Origin: Eubacterium sp.
GTDB taxonomy: Bacteria > Bacillota > Clostridia > Lachnospirales > Lachnospiraceae
Direction: 5' to 3'
NCBI GenBank assembly: GCA_024698965.1
Contig: JAILQM010000128.1
Span: 1 to 64,000 of the forward strand
DNA length: 64,000 bases
Shown here: piece by piece, positions 24,024 to 32,839 of the stretch
Numbering within the stretch: position 1 is the stretch's first letter
Layout: every line of letters begins with the position of its first letter
Position numbers and translations under genes: made by a program
Notes under the pieces: model-generated
Told to the model about the DNA's origin: nothing
What the model saw: the letters and a program-made list of their open reading frames with translations, nothing else
Database searches by the model: none

Positions 24024-26838
24024 GTTTGTTAAGAATATCTGTATACATCTTCATGACCTTATCATGATTAGCTTTAATATAGTCAATATTATTTGCTCTG
24101 CACTCCTCTTCAAGCCTAAATGCTGCATTGCTCAAATCTATTGCACCTATATTTAAAGAGGTGCTCTTTAAAGAGTGTATGTATATTTTATAATCCGCCC
24201 AGTTTTCCGAAACATATGCAGCATTTAAAACAAGAGACTTATCGGCATTTACATATTCGTTTAGAATCTGGGTATAAAACTCTTCATCCGACAGACAGAA
24301 TTTAAGTCCCGTCTCAGTATCCAAAAAGTCCAGATTTTTAAACGCTTCTGCAGAATCGGTTCTTTTTGAAAGCTGCTCTAATCTGCCCTTTTCATCCATT
24401 GCGTCAAACTCAATAACGTAATCATCGCCAAACTCCGTATAATCAGGGTTATTCTCTTCTTTTTTCTCTTCGCCCTTTTCAGCATCGGTTTTCTTTGAAT
24501 TTACTATGCTGTATTTGTCGCCCGGAAGATATTTTTTGAGAATATCCTGAAACTCATTATTTACAATCGGTTTAGCAATATAATCGGTAAATCCGGCGTT
24601 TATATACTCATCTTTCGCGCCCAAAACAGCATTTGCCGTCATCATAATTACAGGTGTGTTTAAATTTAAACTGTTATCATATTCGACCATTCTTCTTAGA
24701 GTTTCTATTCCGTCCATCTTAGGCATGAGATGATCGAGGAAAATCATATCGTAACTGTTCTTTGCAACATATTCAAGCGCCTCAGCTCCGCTCGCGGCAG
24801 TATCAACAGTTGCACCCGTATACTTAAGCAGTCCCTTGGCGACAAGAAGATTCATATCTACATCATCCACAACAAGGAATCTGCATGACGGCGCATATAC
24901 ATATGCCCTGTCGCTTGTATCGCTGATATCGTTTTCTTTTATCCGTTTTTCGAAATCTCCGAGAGGTATACTGCTCTTAATAAGCTGAGGAAAAACAACT
25001 TTAAAAACAGATCCCTGTCCGTATACACTTTCAACGGTGATATTTCCGCCCATGAGTTCAACCACGGCCTTTGTAAGATTAAGTCCAAGTCCTGTACCTT
25101 CAATAGACTTATTCCTGCCTTCTTCAAGTCTCTTAAAACTCTCAAACAAAGCTCCCATGTCTTCTTTTTTAATGCCGATACCCGTATCTTTAACACTTAT
25201 AATAAGATTAATTTTTGCATCATTTACAAACTTACAGCTAACCTCAAAAATTACACTTCCGGTTTCGGTGTATTTTGCGGCATTCGACAAAAGATTATTT
25301 ATAACCTGTTTTATTCTTGTATCATCTCCCGATAATACAGAAGGTATTGCAGGGTCTATCTTTGTAACAAACCTAAGTCCCTTGGTAACCATTCTCTGCT
25401 CATTGATATTGCAGCAATCTCTTATAACGTTAAATATCTCGTAATCGGAATTTATAATCTCAAGCTTTCCTGATTCTATTTTAGAGATATCGAGAATATC
25501 GTTTACAATTGCAAGGAGCTGACCTGATGCCTGTTTAATATTTTGTGCATACTCTCTGATTGTATCATCTTCGCACTCTCTAAGGAGCATCGTGTCCATT
25601 CCGATAATACCGTTAATAGGCGTTCTTATCTCATGAGACATATTCGCAAGGAAAGAATTTTTTGCATTATTTGCAAAAAGGAGCTCCTCTTCATGCTCTA
25701 TAAGCTTCTTCCTCTGTCTTTCATATGCTGTGTTAAGCGCCATGAAGATAGCCCAGAAAACAGCAAATATAAGCCCAAAAAGTATCATGGATAAGATACC
25801 GATTTTAAAAAGCCTAAGAAGCACAATGCCGGATATAAACAGAGCAAGCAAAACTCCGTTTACCCTTATTTTTCTTACTTCAAGCTTATCGTTAATAACA
25901 AGCTTTGTAACAAAACTTCTTATGCTTTCTGTTATACCGGAATTTTCCTTTTTCTTGGACACATTGGATAAGTCCTGCCTTTTTCTCTTATATGTAAAAA
26001 TAACACCGACGGTTCCGCTTCCGCAGTTTACCGATATTGCAGCCGAAGCCTTTTGGAAAATAACATTTTTAAACTCTATATATTTCCCTATTTCTTCGGC
26101 AACAAACGAAAGAATCGACTCATCAACACCCGAATAAGTAATAAAAACAGCCTCATCGTCAACACGCCAAAGATTTTTCATAACATGTTTAACATATGAC
26201 GAAACAGCTTTCTTTTCACTTCCGAAAACAAGAGTATCAAGCTGAATCTTGGACTTTTTCATGGATAATACAGGATGGCTTACCATTCTTTTGGTAAAAC
26301 TGTTCACCCTTTCTGAAAGCATGCCGTTTTCTGCGAGAGTATCGCCCGATGCAGTATAAAAAGAGACCGGAATAAAGGTTTTGTCGAGATTGATTTCATG
26401 TATTATCTCTTCAAACTCAAGTCCTTCATCAACATATTCGGCGGCTTTTACTGCCAAAAGACCGATTCCGCTGGAAATAAGCCCGCTGTCTATTACACAA
26501 ATATTTTGTATACCCTTAGAAGCTTCTACGGCACGACTATAACCTTCGCCGACAAACTTTCCCGGAGAAATATGAATAACATACTCGGCCTTTAAAAGTA
26601 AATCCCTAAAATAAGCACTGTATTCATTAACTTCGGGAGCAGCACTTTGAGCCTTGTTATTTGTATTTCTCAAATAAACCATAAGATCTTCGGAATCGAC
26701 TTCAACTCCGTCAATCAAATGAGCATTTGCGGTATTCACATAATAAGGAATGCTTTTAATATTATAATTTTTCAATATTCTTTTCGGCAGATCACTAATG
26801 CTGTCAACCGAAATAAGAATATGTACTTTTTCACTCAT
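24007..26838 (-). CDS. DegV-domain hybrid histidine kinase with receiver and HPt
   Basis: A 943-residue sensor. Residues 1-285 are a DegV/FakB-like domain with no signal peptide: DSISDLP (12-18), ISPGKFVGEGYSRA (90-103) and VIDSG...GIGLLAVKAAE (115-134) match the fatty-acid-binding fold, but the usual TSxPS and SGTY elements read SAAPE and VGEGY. Then come two close membrane helices (about 327-345 and 347-369), a HisKA domain with phospho-acceptor H402 in NMSHEIRTPI, an ATPase with N515/N519, DTGIG (551-555) and GTGLGL (581-586), a receiver with D702 in FLDHLMPKMDG, and a C-terminal HPt with H888 in HSLKSTS. All signalling parts would face the cytoplasm, so the ligand is probably intracellular. 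The start overlaps the partner kinase stop by one base. No separate output regulator is adjacent. Confidence 0.9.
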   Translation of the reverse strand: MSEKVHILISVDSISDLPKRILKNYNIKSIPYYVNTANAHLIDGVEVDSEDLMVYLRNTNNKAQSAAPEVNEYSAYFRDLLLKAEYVIHISPGKFVGEGYSRAVEASKGIQNICVIDSGLISSGIGLLAVKAAEYVDEGLEFEEIIHEINLDKTFIPVSFYTASGDTLAENGMLSERVNSFTKRMVSHPVLSMKKSKIQLDTLVFGSEKKAVSSYVKHVMKNLWRVDDEAVFITYSGVDESILSFVAEEIGKYIEFKNVIFQKASAAISVNCGSGTVGVIFTYKRKRQDLSNVSKKKENSGITESIRSFVTKLVINDKLEVRKIRVNGVLLALFISGIVLLRLFKIGILSMILFGLIFAVFWAIFMALNTAYERQRKKLIEHEEELLFANNAKNSFLANMSHEIRTPINGIIGMDTMLLRECEDDTIREYAQNIKQASGQLLAIVNDILDISKIESGKLEIINSDYEIFNVIRDCCNINEQRMVTKGLRFVTKIDPAIPSVLSGDDTRIKQVINNLLSNAAKYTETGSVIFEVSCKFVNDAKINLIISVKDTGIGIKKEDMGALFESFKRLEEGRNKSIEGTGLGLNLTKAVVELMGGNITVESVYGQGSVFKVVFPQLIKSSIPLGDFEKRIKENDISDTSDRAYVYAPSCRFLVVDDVDMNLLVAKGLLKYTGATVDTAASGAEALEYVAKNSYDMIFLDHLMPKMDGIETLRRMVEYDNSLNLNTPVIMMTANAVLGAKDEYINAGFTDYIAKPIVNNEFQDILKKYLPGDKYSIVNSKKTDAEKGEEKKEENNPDYTEFGDDYVIEFDAMDEKGRLEQLSKRTDSAEAFKNLDFLDTETGLKFCLSDEEFYTQILNEYVNADKSLVLNAAYVSENWADYKIYIHSLKSTSLNIGAIDLSNAAFRLEEECRANNIDYIKANHDKVMKMYTDILNKLKHTL

Positions 26839-28889
26839 CAGCCTAAATCTCCCGAAATCTTTTTCAAAACTCTTGTCATAGCAGAGGTTTCTATCGGTTT
26901 AGCTATAAAGTCATCAAATCCCTGCTGGGCAAACATATTTCTCGCACCGCTTCCGGCATTTGCGGAAAGTGCAATAATAGGAACATCGTTATAAATGCCG
27001 TTACGAATCTTTCTGATTTTCTTCATCGCTTCGACTCCGTCCATACCCGGCATCATATGATCCATAAATATGAGATCGTAGTTTTCAACCATACATTTAT
27101 CAATAGCCATTCTGCCGCTTGAGGCCGAGAAAGCATCTATTCCGTACATAGACAAAAGGCCCTTTGCTACCATGATATTCATTGAATCGTCATCTACAAC
27201 AAGAACTTTTAGCCTGCTGTAGTCAGGCAGAGAATGATTTGCAAACCTTCCATCAAAGCCGCTGAAATCTTCATGTAAAATAGCAAGTGCATTTATGATA
27301 AACACAGGCTTTTGAATCATTATTATATTTTCATTTTTGTAACTGTTTGACTTTCCTCTGGCTACGAAAATATATATCTTTGTTGTTTTTGAAAGCTCGT
27401 CAAAATACCTTCTGTCCATCTCATACTCCCATTCGGAGATGAACACATGTGTTAGAGCGTTGTATTTTATTATCTCCTTAAACTCTATAAGAGATGATGC
27501 CGAAGCCATCTTAAGGTTAAGGCCGTATTTAACATGCTTAATAAACTCTCTGTAATACTCGGCCACTTCTTTTCTCGAATACTTATCCGAATTAAAATAG
27601 CAACCGATATTGTATTTGTCGGTTTCCTGAATGTAAATAGACGGCTGTCTGTTTCTGATTCTCTGAGGAACGGAAACATGTACATGAGTGCCCTCTCCCA
27701 CATTTGAAACAATACTCATAAATCCGTCCATCGACGATGTGAGCGCATGAACGATGTTAAGACCTATTCCCATACCACCGTTTGTACGGTCTGCGGATGT
27801 ATCTTTTTTATAATAGCCTTTATAAATTGCCTCAATTTCTTTTCGGCTCATACCGACACCGGTATCTTTTACATCAACATTTAAATTGATACCGTATTTT
27901 TCATCTCTTTTACTCACATAAAGATAAACGCCTCCGGAAGTCGTAAACTTAATGGCATTATCCAAAAGTTCGGAAATAATCTTTTTAATCTTAAGGTCAT
28001 CTCCGAAAAGAGTAATAGGTATATCGGGCTGAATATCAAGAATAATTTCCAGATTCTTGCCGTAATCTCCCCAAACAATGTTTTCATAGGCATCATTTAC
28101 AACGGAAGTAATCTCATATTCGTGAGGCACAACATTTATATTGCCTGTTGTAACCTCAGAAAAATCAAGAATATTCGAAATCTGATTATATATTCTTTTA
28201 CCCGCGTAATGAATTGATTCGGCATCCTGTTTAAGGTCGTCGGGAAGCGGATTAGAAAGCATAATTTCACTAATACCGTTAATTGCGTTAATCGGAGTTC
28301 TAAGCTCATGAGAAACATTGGCAAGAAAAGCCTCGGTATTACTCATTGCATTGTCAAGTTCACCTTTAAGCTCCATATATTCTTTTTCCGAATTTATTCT
28401 GTTTAAAAAAATGGAATTCGCAAGAATGGCTGATGCAATTATGGCAACAATTCCGAGGAAAAGTCTCGATATTACAACCTGCTCCGTATCAAAACCTATA
28501 TAACCCGTGAAGATATGATAGATAATCAAAAGCGGATACGGAATAATCGCAAAATATGCAAGCTTCATATCGTTTTTGGCTGAAAGCGAAATAACAATAA
28601 GACATATTACAATAGGTACATCCGTAAGCGCCATCGGATGCGAACCGTAGAAAAACAGCATAATGCCGGTTCCTATTGTATAAAATATAAGTCTTTGGCT
28701 TTGATCTCCGATATTAAACAGATGCGCAATCCAGCAAAAAATAAGAAGGACGATTGTAAGAGGAATGCTGTAAGACTGCCACCCGGAAATATAAGAAACA
28801 ATCATCAAAAGAAGGCCAAGCAAAGTCAGCACGGCTAAATATGCGATATGCGATATGGTCTCCCTTTCATACTCGTTAAAGTTATTCAT
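26838..28889 (-). CDS. Hybrid histidine kinase with six-helix membrane sensor
   Basis: This 683-residue protein begins with five to six membrane helices (about 15-160) and no large external loop. HisKA has H194 in NVSHELRTPI. The ATPase has N311, DTGVG (342-346) and GMGIGL (372-377). Residues 415-535 look like a degenerate receiver (no clear acidic cluster). The C-terminal receiver is intact, with D566-D568 and phospho-acceptor D610 in FMDHMMPGMDG. There is no HPt; the coupled DegV-kinase downstream has one, so phosphoryl transfer between the two is plausible. First gene of a two-gene unit, divergent from rqcH. Confidence 0.9.
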   Translation of the reverse strand: MNNFNEYERETISHIAYLAVLTLLGLLLMIVSYISGWQSYSIPLTIVLLIFCWIAHLFNIGDQSQRLIFYTIGTGIMLFFYGSHPMALTDVPIVICLIVISLSAKNDMKLAYFAIIPYPLLIIYHIFTGYIGFDTEQVVISRLFLGIVAIIASAILANSIFLNRINSEKEYMELKGELDNAMSNTEAFLANVSHELRTPINAINGISEIMLSNPLPDDLKQDAESIHYAGKRIYNQISNILDFSEVTTGNINVVPHEYEITSVVNDAYENIVWGDYGKNLEIILDIQPDIPITLFGDDLKIKKIISELLDNAIKFTTSGGVYLYVSKRDEKYGINLNVDVKDTGVGMSRKEIEAIYKGYYKKDTSADRTNGGMGIGLNIVHALTSSMDGFMSIVSNVGEGTHVHVSVPQRIRNRQPSIYIQETDKYNIGCYFNSDKYSRKEVAEYYREFIKHVKYGLNLKMASASSLIEFKEIIKYNALTHVFISEWEYEMDRRYFDELSKTTKIYIFVARGKSNSYKNENIIMIQKPVFIINALAILHEDFSGFDGRFANHSLPDYSRLKVLVVDDDSMNIMVAKGLLSMYGIDAFSASSGRMAIDKCMVENYDLIFMDHMMPGMDGVEAMKKIRKIRNGIYNDVPIIALSANAGSGARNMFAQQGFDDFIAKPIETSAMTRVLKKISGDLG

Positions 28890-28917
28890 ATATAAAAACT
28901 CCCCCTGTAAAAAGAGT

Positions 28918-28946
28918 ATCTAAATTTTATCATAATTTTATGTCAA
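28918..28946 (-). promoter_or_regulatory. Candidate promoter of the kinase pair
   Basis: On the minus strand, a perfect TTGACA (28941-28946), a 17-bp spacer and a weak TTAGAT (28918-28923), upstream of GGGGGAG. The poor -10 suggests low basal or activated expression. Confidence 0.45.
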
Positions 28947-28954
28947 ATGCTACA

Positions 28955-28983
28955 TTGCAAGTTTGTATTTTTTAAGTTATTAT
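28955..28983 (+). promoter_or_regulatory. rqcH promoter
   Basis: TTGCAA (28955-28960), a 17-bp spacer and TATTAT (28978-28983), about 38 bases before the rqcH start. Confidence 0.65.
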
Positions 28984-29021
28984 AAAACCCGTGAAATAAA
29001 ACATAGAAAGGAAGCTTTAAA

Positions 29022-30767
29022 TTGGCTTTTGACGGTACTTTAATCGCAAATGTTGTACGCGATTTAAAAGAAAATATAAGCGACGGAAGAATAGCAAAAA
29101 TCTCTCAGCCCGAAAGCGACGAGATTCTTTTTACCGTAAGTAAAAGAGGAGGCGGGCAGACCAGGGTGGTTATTTCCGCAAACGCTTCTCTTCCGCTAAT
29201 CTATATAACACAGACAAATAAACCGGCGCCTCTTACGGCTCCGAATTTTTGTATGCTCTTAAGAAAGCATATCGCAAACGGAAGAATTACCAAAATAATC
29301 CAGCCCGAAAACGAAAGAATAATCAAATTCGAAATCGAGCATTATAACGAACTCGGAGATTTATGCACAAAGCATCTTTATGTTGAACTCATGGGCAAAA
29401 GATCCAATATTATTTTCTGCGACGAAAATGATATGATTCTCGACTCAATCAAGCATATCTCTTCAAATATGAGTTCTTTAAGAGAAGTTCTTCCGGGAAG
29501 AGATTATTTTTATCCCAAAACAGCGGACAAAAAGGATCCTTTAAACACAACAGAAGAAGAATTTATTTCGCTCATCTCATCTAAACCCACAGATGTACAA
29601 AAAGCGATTTATCAGTCCTATAACGGCCTCTCTCCTCTTATTGCATCCGAGATTTGCTTAAGAAGCGCAATAGATTCAGAGAGTGCGGCAAACTGCCTTT
29701 CCAATGATATTTTAAAACATCTCTACAATCATTTTTCATGGCTTATGGAAGATGTTAAAGAAGGCAGATTTTCGCCATGCATTATATATAACGGAAAAGA
29801 ACCTATAGAGTTTTCTTCTTTAGAACTTAAGATGTTCGAAGGAAAAGATGTGAAAAATTTCTCTTCTATATCCGAGGTTATTCAAACCTATTACAAAGAC
29901 AAGGAAGTTTATTCGAGAATACGCCAAAAATCTTCGGACCTTAGAAAGGTTGTTTCAACCGCCAAAGACAGAGCCGCAAGAAAATACGATCTTCAGCTCA
30001 AACAGCTTAAAGATACCGAAAAAAGAGATAAATACAAGCTCTACGGCGAACTTTTAAATGCTTACGGCTACAGTATAGAAAGCGGGGCAAAATCCTACGA
30101 AGCTTTAAACTACTACAATAACGAAATGATTAAAATCCCGCTCGACGAAACTCTCTCCGCCCAGGAAAACTCTCAAAAATACTTTGAGAAATACAATAAA
30201 CTGAAAAGAACCTTTGACGCTTTAAGCATTCAAAGCCAATCCTCAAAAGAAGAATTAGAGCACCTCGAAACCATTGAGACCTCTCTTCTTATCGCAGTCT
30301 CGGAAGCCGATCTTTCGCAGATCAAAGAAGAGCTTACACAATGCGGCTACATTAAAAAAACTTCTTCGGGGAAAAAAGGCGCAAAAACAGCGAAAAGTAA
30401 ACCTTTCCACTACATATCTTCCGACGGATTCGATATGTATGTCGGCAAAAACAACCTACAAAACGACGAGCTTACATTTAAGGTTGCAAACGGAGGCGAC
30501 TGGTGGTTTCACGCCAAAAAAATGCCCGGCTCTCACGTAATCGTAAAAACCGGGGGCAGAGAAATGACCGACAAGGCCTTTGAAGAAGCAGGCTCACTTG
30601 CGGCATATTATTCGAACGGAAGAAACTCCGACAAGGTTGAAATCGACTATCTCCAGCGCAAGAATGTCAAAAAGCCAAGCGGAGCAAAACCGGGCTTTGT
30701 TATATATTATACCAACTACTCCCTCAACGCTTCGACAGATATTTCAGGCCTTACACTTGCAGATTAA
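29022..30767 (+). CDS. rqcH: Rqc2 homologue RqcH (NFACT family)
   Basis: Ribosome-quality-control factor that binds split 50S subunits with peptidyl-tRNA and directs alanine tailing. The start codon is TTG, with AGAAAGGAAG upstream. The 581-residue protein has the NFACT-N domain (MAFDGTLIANVVRDL; the VELMGKRSNIIF segment near 125), central coiled coils (about 300-450) and the C-terminal NFACT-R domain (SDGFDMYVGKNNLQND, then GGDWWFHAKKMPGSHV). It was earlier annotated as a fibronectin-binding protein. Its stop abuts that of recG on the other strand. Confidence 0.94.
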   Translation: MAFDGTLIANVVRDLKENISDGRIAKISQPESDEILFTVSKRGGGQTRVVISANASLPLIYITQTNKPAPLTAPNFCMLLRKHIANGRITKIIQPENERIIKFEIEHYNELGDLCTKHLYVELMGKRSNIIFCDENDMILDSIKHISSNMSSLREVLPGRDYFYPKTADKKDPLNTTEEEFISLISSKPTDVQKAIYQSYNGLSPLIASEICLRSAIDSESAANCLSNDILKHLYNHFSWLMEDVKEGRFSPCIIYNGKEPIEFSSLELKMFEGKDVKNFSSISEVIQTYYKDKEVYSRIRQKSSDLRKVVSTAKDRAARKYDLQLKQLKDTEKRDKYKLYGELLNAYGYSIESGAKSYEALNYYNNEMIKIPLDETLSAQENSQKYFEKYNKLKRTFDALSIQSQSSKEELEHLETIETSLLIAVSEADLSQIKEELTQCGYIKKTSSGKKGAKTAKSKPFHYISSDGFDMYVGKNNLQNDELTFKVANGGDWWFHAKKMPGSHVIVKTGGREMTDKAFEEAGSLAAYYSNGRNSDKVEIDYLQRKNVKKPSGAKPGFVIYYTNYSLNASTDISGLTLAD

Positions 30768-32825
30768 TCAGATTCCCGTACTCTGCGCCCTCTCTTTCAT
30801 ATACGAAAGAACACGGGCGGAAATTGCCGCATTTTCCGGCAATGAGAGTTCGGGATCTTTTTCTATTATTCGGGCTGCATCCCGGGCGGCTTTTTTAAGC
30901 ATCATCTGATCCTCGTAAATATCACCTATTTTAAAAGACACATCTCCGCTCTGTCTGTATCCGAAATATTCACCCGGACCTCTCAGTTTTAAATCCTGCT
31001 CAGCTATATAAAATCCGTCATTTGATCCGTTTAAAATTTCAAGACGCTCCGAAGCTTCATCTTTATCGGAGCCGTTTACCAATATGCAGTATGACTGCTT
31101 ATCGCTTCTTCCGACTCGGCCTCTCAACTGATGAAGCTGAGCAAGTCCGAATCTTTCAGCGTTTTCAATCATAATAATCGTCGCATTTGCAACATCTATG
31201 CCGACTTCAATTACTGTAGTCGATACCAGAATCTTTATCTTATTGGACGAAAAATCATCCATAATCTCCTGCTTTTTATCGCTCTTCATCTTGCCGTGAA
31301 GATATTCTATCCTTATTGTTTTAGGAAAAATATTTCTCAGCTCCTCACAGTATGATATAACATCTTTGGCATTAATATCTTCCGACTCTTCGGCAAGAGG
31401 ACAGATAACATAAGCCTGATGTCCCATATTAAGCTGTTCAAGTATTTTTTTATAGCAGGCAGGATGAGATTTTTCTTTAACCACAGCATTTTTAATAGGG
31501 AGTCTTTTTGCCGGCATTCCTTCCATTACCGATATATCAAGATCTCCGTAAAGGATGATTGACAATGTTCTCGGTATCGGAGTCGCACTCATAACAAGCA
31601 CATGAGGATGAAGACCTTTATTTGAAAACGCATCTCTTTGATTTACGCCGAATCTATGCTGCTCATCGGTAATAACAAGGCCAAGATTGCTGTATTCTAC
31701 CTTTTCCTGAATAAGCGCATGCGTACCTATTACAAATAAAGGGGCATCACCTTTAAGCTTTTCCCTTATTATCTTCTTATCCTTTTCTTTTACAGAGCCC
31801 GTTAGAAGCAAAACCTCGTAATTTAGTTTATTCTTATTAATAAGCTTTGTCATGGCCTCATAATGCTGAACCGCCAAAACTTCGGTCGGCGCCATTAGAG
31901 CTGATTTGTACCCGTTCTGCGCAAATACTATCATCGATAAAAATGCAACTATGGTTTTTCCGGAACCCACATCACCCTGAAGAAGCCTTTGCATACAACT
32001 TTTTCCCGAAACATCCGATAAAATATCAAAAAGCGCATCCTTTTGAGACGGTGTAAGCTCAAAGCCCAAATTATTTTTAACCGTTTCCATTTCATCGGTG
32101 TTTTCTATGCAAAAATTATTCGGAGTTTTTTCAAGACTCATCTTCTGATATTTAATTCCCAAGACAAAAAGCAAAAACTCTTCATATGCAAACTTACTTT
32201 TAGCCTTCAAATAATCATTTGCGCTTATAGGAAAATGCATGTCTCTAACAGCAGTTTTTGCCGGCGGAAAATCATACTCCTCCATAATATACCCGGGAAT
32301 TATTTCCTCCGGATAAAGTCCTTCCGATAAAGCGGCTTCCACACCCTTTACCACAGTCTGATTTTTAAGCCCTGTTGTAAGAGGATAAACCGGCTGCATA
32401 GAAGTCTGCATTTCCCTATATTTTTCCACAGTAAATACACGGGGCTGATCCATCTGAAAAAACTGCCCCTTGGCATAAACTTTCCCGTAAAAAATAAACT
32501 CCTGTGATGTGTTTAAAGTCTTAGCCAGATAACCCTGTCTAAAAAACGTAAGGCTAAACTCGTTTAGCCCGTCCGTCATCTTCGCAAGAACAATATCCAT
32601 TCTTGCGGTTTTTTTAAGCACAGGTCTTCCGACTATTCTACCTTTAACGGCAAATACCTTGTTAACCGTAATGTCAATAGGATTTACAATATCGGGATAT
32701 TCCGCAAAAGCCCTCGGAAAATAAAGGAGCATATCCAGGCATGAATATACTCCTAATTTGTTAAACATTTTTTCTGTTTTGTCACCGATCCCCTTCAAAT
32801 AGCGAATCGAAGAATAAAGTTCCAT
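30768..32825 (-). CDS. recG: ATP-dependent DNA helicase RecG
   Basis: Branch-migration helicase that remodels stalled forks and Holliday junctions. The 685-residue protein has an N-terminal wedge/OB domain, Walker A LLQGDVGSGKTIVAFL near 285, the DEQHRFGVNQRD segment, LVMSATPIPRTL, and the C-terminal VIEVGIDVANATIMIIENAERFGL-type block followed by HQLRGRVGR. It follows fakA by 14 bp, as in B. subtilis-like asp23-fakA-recG clusters. Confidence 0.97.
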   Translation of the reverse strand: MELYSSIRYLKGIGDKTEKMFNKLGVYSCLDMLLYFPRAFAEYPDIVNPIDITVNKVFAVKGRIVGRPVLKKTARMDIVLAKMTDGLNEFSLTFFRQGYLAKTLNTSQEFIFYGKVYAKGQFFQMDQPRVFTVEKYREMQTSMQPVYPLTTGLKNQTVVKGVEAALSEGLYPEEIIPGYIMEEYDFPPAKTAVRDMHFPISANDYLKAKSKFAYEEFLLFVLGIKYQKMSLEKTPNNFCIENTDEMETVKNNLGFELTPSQKDALFDILSDVSGKSCMQRLLQGDVGSGKTIVAFLSMIVFAQNGYKSALMAPTEVLAVQHYEAMTKLINKNKLNYEVLLLTGSVKEKDKKIIREKLKGDAPLFVIGTHALIQEKVEYSNLGLVITDEQHRFGVNQRDAFSNKGLHPHVLVMSATPIPRTLSIILYGDLDISVMEGMPAKRLPIKNAVVKEKSHPACYKKILEQLNMGHQAYVICPLAEESEDINAKDVISYCEELRNIFPKTIRIEYLHGKMKSDKKQEIMDDFSSNKIKILVSTTVIEVGIDVANATIIMIENAERFGLAQLHQLRGRVGRSDKQSYCILVNGSDKDEASERLEILNGSNDGFYIAEQDLKLRGPGEYFGYRQSGDVSFKIGDIYEDQMMLKKAARDAARIIEKDPELSLPENAAISARVLSYMKERAQSTGI

Positions 32826-32839
32826 TTTGCCTCCGAATT

